Shown piece by piece: positions 60,253 to 64,000 of a stretch of DNA of 64,000 nucleotides. Under the pieces are notes generated by a model that worked only from the letters and a program-made list of their open reading frames with translations, had not been told where the DNA came from and made no database searches. The DNA is from JAVBMJ01 sp031551275 (lineage in GTDB: Bacteria > Bacteroidota > Bacteroidia > Bacteroidales > Rikenellaceae), in NCBI GenBank assembly GCA_031551275.1, contig JAVBNX010000014.1, positions 124,001 through 188,000 of the forward strand, given 5' to 3'. The number at the start of each line of letters is the position of its first letter. Position 1 is the stretch's first letter. Position numbers and translations under genes: made by a program.

Positions 60253-61473
60253 ATGAAAATAGCCAACCTTTTAAAAATAGCCTGGCGGGCGCTGCTGCGC
60301 AACAAAACGCGCGCCCTGCTGACGATGTTGGGCATCATCATCGGCATCTCGTCCGTGATCGCGATGGTAAGCCTGGGGCAGAGTTCCCAGAAAAGCATCA
60401 ACAACGAAATTTCGTCGATGGGCACCAATACGATCACCGTAATGCGCAATTTCCAGCGCCAGGGCGGGGTGAATATCGGTGCGGGGAGCGTACAGACCCT
60501 CAAGGAAAGCGACGTGGCGGCCATCCTCAAGGAAGCGAGATATATCAGCATGGCCACGCCGCTCGTCAATGCCAACGGCCAGCTGGTCAACGGGTCGAAT
60601 AACTGGCCGGGATCGGTTCAGGGCGGCAACGAAGACATCTTCGCGATCCGCAAATACGAGATCGCCTCGGGCATCCCCTTTACCGCGCAGGACGTGCGCG
60701 CGTCGGCCAAGGTATGCCTGATCGGCCATACGATCAAGACCAACCTCTTCCCGGACGGATCGAATCCCGTCGGGCAGACCATACGTTTCAATAAAATCCC
60801 CTTCAAAGTGATCGGAGTGCTGGCCTCGAAGGGCAACAACCAGATGGGACAGGATCAGGACGACGTGGTGATCGTGCCTTACACTACGGTGCAGAAGCGC
60901 CTGCTGGCGATCAACTACATCCACATGATCATGTGCTCGGCCGCCTCGGAGCAGGTCGCTACGGCCGCCTCGGATGAGGTGGAAACCATCCTGCGCGAAC
61001 AGCATAAGATCAAGCCGGGCGAGGAGAGCGATTTCTGGGTGCGCACCCAGCAGGAAATGCTCGACATGACCAACAAAGTGACCGGTTTTCTGACCATCCT
61101 GCTGACGGCCATTGCAGCCATCTCGCTCCTCGTGGGCGGCATCGGCATCATGAACATCATGTATGTAACGGTCACCGAGCGTACCAAGGAGATCGGACTT
61201 CGCATGTCTATCGGCGCCCACAACCGCGACATCCTGCTGCAATTCCTTTGCGAGAGCGTGATCCTGAGTCTCGTAGGCGGTATCATCGGCATCGTGCTGG
61301 GATTAGTCGAATCCTATGTGCTGTCATCCGTATTGAACTGGCCTTATATCGTGAGCGTGTCGTCCGTGGGGCTGTCGTTCCTGGTGTGCGCCGCCACGGG
61401 CATCTTCTTCGGGTGGTACCCGGCCAAAAAAGCTGCCGCCCTCGATCCGATCAACGCCCTGAGGTACGAGTAA
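60253..61473 (+). CDS. MacB-type ABC permease (FtsX family)
   Basis: 406 residues. First membrane helix near 20-45 (RALLTMLGIIIGISSVIAMV), a periplasmic MacB domain (about 50-270), then three C-terminal helices with GGIGIMNIMYVTVTERTKEIGLRMSIGA and a closing PAKKAAALDPINALRYE, all standard for the family. It pushes substrates from the periplasm into TolC; antibiotics, peptides or lipids are possible. Short-word composition differs from the upstream genes (see the composition finding). Confidence 0.94.
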   Translation: MKIANLLKIAWRALLRNKTRALLTMLGIIIGISSVIAMVSLGQSSQKSINNEISSMGTNTITVMRNFQRQGGVNIGAGSVQTLKESDVAAILKEARYISMATPLVNANGQLVNGSNNWPGSVQGGNEDIFAIRKYEIASGIPFTAQDVRASAKVCLIGHTIKTNLFPDGSNPVGQTIRFNKIPFKVIGVLASKGNNQMGQDQDDVVIVPYTTVQKRLLAINYIHMIMCSAASEQVATAASDEVETILREQHKIKPGEESDFWVRTQQEMLDMTNKVTGFLTILLTAIAAISLLVGGIGIMNIMYVTVTERTKEIGLRMSIGAHNRDILLQFLCESVILSLVGGIIGIVLGLVESYVLSSVLNWPYIVSVSSVGLSFLVCAATGIFFGWYPAKKAAALDPINALRYE

Positions 61474-61512
61474 TCGTAAATCGGTTCTTTTTAGACTGAT
61501 TTGTAAATCTGC

Positions 61513-61520
61513 TATCTTTG
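61513..61520 (+). promoter_or_regulatory. -7 element for the LytS/LytTR pair
   Basis: TATCTTTG, 6 bases before the ATG at 61527 and 15 before the ATG at 61536. Confidence 0.55.
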
Positions 61521-61526
61521 TATAAA

Positions 61527-62582
61527 ATGGCCTCGATGCAACGCTCCGCCCTGAACTACCGTACGGCTCTGTTGATGGCCCTGGCGATCAGCCTGCTGCT
61601 CAACGTGCTGTTCATGATCATGTTCTTCTACGGGCGTGACGCGGTGTTGCCTCCCGACGGCGAACGTCCCCGCACGCCGTTCAATTTCCAGTTGGTGCTG
61701 GGACACATCGCGGCCAATTTCATGGTGGCCTTCGCGCTCTACCTGATCAATTTCCGGCTGGTCCGCAACGAGCGTTTCAAGCAATGGTGGGCCAAATGGA
61801 TCTTCATCATTGCCGTAACGCTGCTCTCGACCGCCGTGCTGAGCTACGCCTGCTCGTGGATCCAACTCCAGTGGCAGGATTTCGGGGCCAACCCCGCGAA
61901 GTTCATCCGGGGCAGCATGATGCGCGACTATTTCATCTCGGTGGTGGTGATGTTCTCCTCACAACTGCTCTACCTGACCGAAAAGCAGCAACAGACAGCC
62001 CTGGAAAACGAAAGCCTGATGGCCGAGAATATCAAAAACCGTTTCACGGCCCTGCGCAATCAGACCGACCCCCATTTTCTGTTCAACTCGCTCAACACAC
62101 TCAACGCGCTGATCAAAACCGAACCCGACAAGGCGCAGGAGTACGTGCAGCAACTCTCGCAGGTGTTCCGCTACACGCTCCAGAACAAGGAGGTGATCAC
62201 GCTGGAGGAAGAGTTGCGTTTCACGGCCTCTTACTGCCACCTGATGCAGATCCGCTACGGCGACAGCCTGCGTTTCGAGGAGCGGATCGATGCGAAACTG
62301 TCCACCTGCCTGGTCATTCCGCTGAGCGTGCAGACGCTGGTCGAGAATGCGATAAAACACAATGTGGTCACCAAGAAGCAACCCCTTGTGATCACGATCG
62401 CCACCGGCGAGGGAACGCTCAGCGTGTCGAACCCCGTGCAATTGAAAAAAGAAGCCGAGGAGGGCGGGGGCATCGGCCTTGCGAACCTCGCGGAACACTA
62501 CCGCCTGATGTGGCGCCGCGAGATCGAGGTGAACCGCACCTCGCAGCGATTTGAAGTGACCATACCGTTGATAAAGCCATGA
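61527..62582 (+). CDS. LytS-type sensor histidine kinase
   Basis: 351 residues. Four membrane segments in the first 150 residues, then a short helix and the His_kinase (PF06580) block DPHFLFNSLNTLNALI (phospho-His about 183). The ATPase part has VIPLSVQTLVENAIKHN (N-box) and GIGLANLAEHY (G-box). No separate extracellular sensor domain is visible, so it may sense within the membrane. ATG 61527 is chosen; 61536 is possible, and a TTG at 61518 is within the promoter. It overlaps the response regulator by 4 bases. Confidence 0.92.
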   Translation: MASMQRSALNYRTALLMALAISLLLNVLFMIMFFYGRDAVLPPDGERPRTPFNFQLVLGHIAANFMVAFALYLINFRLVRNERFKQWWAKWIFIIAVTLLSTAVLSYACSWIQLQWQDFGANPAKFIRGSMMRDYFISVVVMFSSQLLYLTEKQQQTALENESLMAENIKNRFTALRNQTDPHFLFNSLNTLNALIKTEPDKAQEYVQQLSQVFRYTLQNKEVITLEEELRFTASYCHLMQIRYGDSLRFEERIDAKLSTCLVIPLSVQTLVENAIKHNVVTKKQPLVITIATGEGTLSVSNPVQLKKEAEEGGGIGLANLAEHYRLMWRREIEVNRTSQRFEVTIPLIKP

Positions 62583-63343
62583 AAGCCGTTATCATAGAAG
62601 ACGAAGCCGCTGCCGCGGGTGCGCTCAGGGCGCTGATCGGGGAGGTTTGTCCCGACATCGAGGTGGTGGCCGAGTTGCAGGCCATCGACGAGAGCGTCGA
62701 GTGGTTTGCGGCCAACCCGATGCCCGACGTAGCCTTCATGGACATCCACCTGGCCGATGGGTCGTCGTTCACGATCTTCGATGAAACGGCGGTCACCTGC
62801 CCGGTGATCTTTACCACGGCCTACGACGAGTATGCGCTCAAGGCATTCGAAGTCAACAGCATCGACTACCTGTTGAAACCCATCGCCGCCCGCGATCTGG
62901 AGCGTGCCGTGGGCAAGCTGCGTGGCCGGGCCGACCGGCCGGACGATCGTATGGCCGACGTGGAACGCCTGCTGGCGTCGATGCGGCAGGCGCGTCCGGC
63001 GTGGAAGCAGTGGTTTCTGGTTCCGGAGCGCGACAAACTCATCCCGCTGGCCGCTGCGGACATCGCCTGCATCCGGATCGACGCGAAGATCGTGCGGGCG
63101 CTCACCCACGGCGGCAAGTCGTGGCACCTCGACCAGACGCTCGACGAACTGGCCCAGCAACTCGACCCCGCGCATTTTTTCCGCGCCAACCGCCAGTGGA
63201 TCATCTCGCGCGAGGCCGTCAGCGACCTTTCCCAATGGTTTGGCGGCAAACTCTCGGTCAACCTGAAGATTGCCACGTCCGAACGCATCCTGGTGAGCAA
63301 GGCCCGTGTGGGCGAATTCAAAAAGTGGTTCGCAGGAAGTTGA
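62579..63343 (+). CDS. LytTR family response regulator
   Basis: 254 residues. Receiver domain 1-120 with acidic pocket Glu7/Asp8 and phospho-Asp55 (VAFMDIHLADGS), Thr/Lys in TTAYDEYALKAF and LLKPI. LytTR DNA-binding domain about 145-254 (ANRQWIISREAVSDL is the hallmark, with EFKKW ending). It pairs with the kinase immediately upstream (ATGA overlap). The efflux operon just upstream on the same strand is an obvious candidate target. Confidence 0.94.
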   Translation: MKAVIIEDEAAAAGALRALIGEVCPDIEVVAELQAIDESVEWFAANPMPDVAFMDIHLADGSSFTIFDETAVTCPVIFTTAYDEYALKAFEVNSIDYLLKPIAARDLERAVGKLRGRADRPDDRMADVERLLASMRQARPAWKQWFLVPERDKLIPLAAADIACIRIDAKIVRALTHGGKSWHLDQTLDELAQQLDPAHFFRANRQWIISREAVSDLSQWFGGKLSVNLKIATSERILVSKARVGEFKKWFAGS

Positions 63344-63405
63344 ACCGCGCGCAGGATTGGTATGCTATTTGGATTGTTCGAAGCGTAACCAATAAAAATC
63401 GAATT

Positions 63406-63822
63406 ATGGAAACGTTATACACAGCCGTCGTCACTTCGGTGGGCGGTCGCAGCGGACACGTCAAGTCATCGGACGGAGTGTTGGATTTCGAAGTGCGCCC
63501 CCCGGTGCAGATGGGCGGCCCGGCCGGTAAATACACCAATCCGGAGCAGCTTTTCGCCGCCGGCTATTCGGCGTGCTTCGGCAGCGCCCTGGCACACGTG
63601 GCGTCGTTGCAGAAGTTGCGGCCCGATTTCACGGTCACGGCCCGCGTGAGCATCGGCAAAAAAGAGGGCGGCGGGTTCCAACTGGCCGTCGAAATGGACG
63701 TCGAGGTCAAGGGCGTCGACCGCAAGGTGGCCGAACAGCTCGTGCAGCAGGCCCACCAGGTGTGCCCCTACTCGAACGCCACGCGCGGCAACATCGAGGT
63801 GACCCTGAAAGTGACCGCCTAA
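63406..63822 (+). CDS. Organic hydroperoxide resistance protein (Ohr/OsmC family)
   Basis: 138 residues. Both redox cysteines are present, in YSACFGSALAH and HQVCPYSNATRGN, with the upstream Arg in FEVRPP. PEQLFAAGYSACF is the Ohr signature. It reduces organic peroxides using lipoylated or thiol partners. The ATG at 63406 is the normal start; the frame is open upstream inside the response regulator gene. A strong bidirectional hairpin follows. Confidence 0.94.
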   Translation: METLYTAVVTSVGGRSGHVKSSDGVLDFEVRPPVQMGGPAGKYTNPEQLFAAGYSACFGSALAHVASLQKLRPDFTVTARVSIGKKEGGGFQLAVEMDVEVKGVDRKVAEQLVQQAHQVCPYSNATRGNIEVTLKVTA

Positions 63823-63855
63823 ATTCCGGAGCGTCTGCAAACCATTCCCTCCAAA

Positions 63856-63886
63856 AAAAGGGCTGCGGCAATAGCGCAGCCCTTTT
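63856..63886 (+). terminator. Bidirectional terminator between ohr-like gene and rlmN
   Basis: AAAAGGGCTGCG (63856-63867) pairs with CGCAGCCCTTTT (63875-63886) around a 7-base loop, with A/T tracts at both ends. It serves both convergent genes. Confidence 0.88.
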
Positions 63887-63904
63887 GACGTGATTCCTGT
63901 GCAT

Positions 63905-64000
63905 TTATTCTCCCTGGATGCGGTCGGTGGAGAGCAGGCCGCAGGCGGCATGGATATCTTCGCCGCGCGAGGCGCGGATGGTGGTCGTGATGCCTTTGCG
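63905..64000 (-). CDS. rlmN: 23S rRNA (adenine-C2)-methyltransferase RlmN (partial, 3' end)
   Basis: Only the last 31 codons and the stop are in the window; the gene continues past the right edge. The visible end KGITTTIRASRGEDIHAACG followed by LLSTDRIQGE matches the RlmN C-terminus (TVRRxRGxDIxAACGQL in relatives), including the second catalytic Cys in AACG. RlmN is a dual-specificity radical SAM enzyme for A2503 of 23S rRNA and A37 of some tRNAs. The cluster-binding region lies outside the window. Confidence 0.85.
   Translation of the reverse strand, partial: RKGITTTIRASRGEDIHAACGLLSTDRIQGE

Noticed and set aside
1..64000. CRISPR array, insertion sequence or integrated element
   Set aside because: No regularly spaced repeats, no transposase or integrase, and no flanking target duplications were seen in the window.

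Overview
This 64 kb window is a gene-dense chromosomal segment from a GC-rich member of the Bacteroidales. The best fit is Rikenellaceae/Alistipes-like, which is an inference from gene content and base composition, not from a database match. Supporting signs are: the Bacteroidetes -7 element TAnnTTTG in front of many genes on both strands, almost no Shine-Dalgarno sequences, many lipoproteins, GldH next to a PSP1/RicT protein, an anaerobic sulfatase-maturating enzyme, and small outer-membrane beta-barrel proteins. About 58 protein genes, two of them cut by the window edges, and one tRNA-Glu are supported. No intergenic gap exceeds 300 bases, and I saw no insertion sequence, prophage, CRISPR array or rRNA.

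Layout. 0-6 kb: the 5' end of an aminotransferase gene, an LruC-type surface lipoprotein, an ECF sigma factor with its membrane partner diverging from a DUF6249-like membrane gene, and citrate synthase. 6-9 kb: small outer-membrane barrels flanking a translationally coupled sugar nucleotidyltransferase/aldose epimerase pair. 9-15 kb: a five-gene run of a LytM-like protein without its zinc ligands, dxr, rseP, a DUF362 ferredoxin protein and radA. 15-20 kb: a glycerophosphodiesterase diverging from a four-gene coupled run of anSME-type radical SAM enzyme plus a FecBCD/BtuFCD-type ABC importer. 20-27 kb: tRNA-Glu, rpsT, an acyltransferase, a minus-strand ROK kinase/thioredoxin/SMR group, then polyprenyl synthase, U32 peptidase, radical SAM and prfB. 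27-31.6 kb: three paralogous SH3-like plus barrel proteins, split by a reversed CotH gene. 31.6-43 kb: priA, YitT, glutamine synthetase diverging from metG, an ORF6N regulator, BCAT aminotransferase, cardiolipin synthase and a lower-GC lipoprotein. 43-52 kb: trmB, gldH, ricT and MATE on the minus strand, a metallophosphatase, and DedA with a Clp ATPase. 52-57 kb: a serine hydrolase, envelope proteins including a highly repetitive Arg/Glu/Gln/Pro/Ser-rich protein, a fructosamine-kinase-like protein and an unfamiliar lipoprotein. 57-64 kb: a TolC/MacA/MacB-type efflux system followed by a LytS/LytTR two-component system, an Ohr/OsmC protein and the 3' end of rlmN.

How the genes work together. 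Most is core metabolism and envelope biology, organised in tightly packed transcription units, often with TGATG or ATGA stop/start overlaps. The most interesting regulatory structures are a mirror-image pair of ECF-type promoters around the sigma factor, two perfect palindromes with the same core (one upstream of and one inside the ORF6N gene), and a GTA-N8-TAC dyad inside the glutamine synthetase promoter. No single obvious new defence or mobile system is present. The best candidates for undescribed biology are the radical SAM-ABC importer unit, the ORF6N two-operator circuit, the catalytically empty LytM protein linked to dxr-rseP, and the three-paralog barrel cluster.
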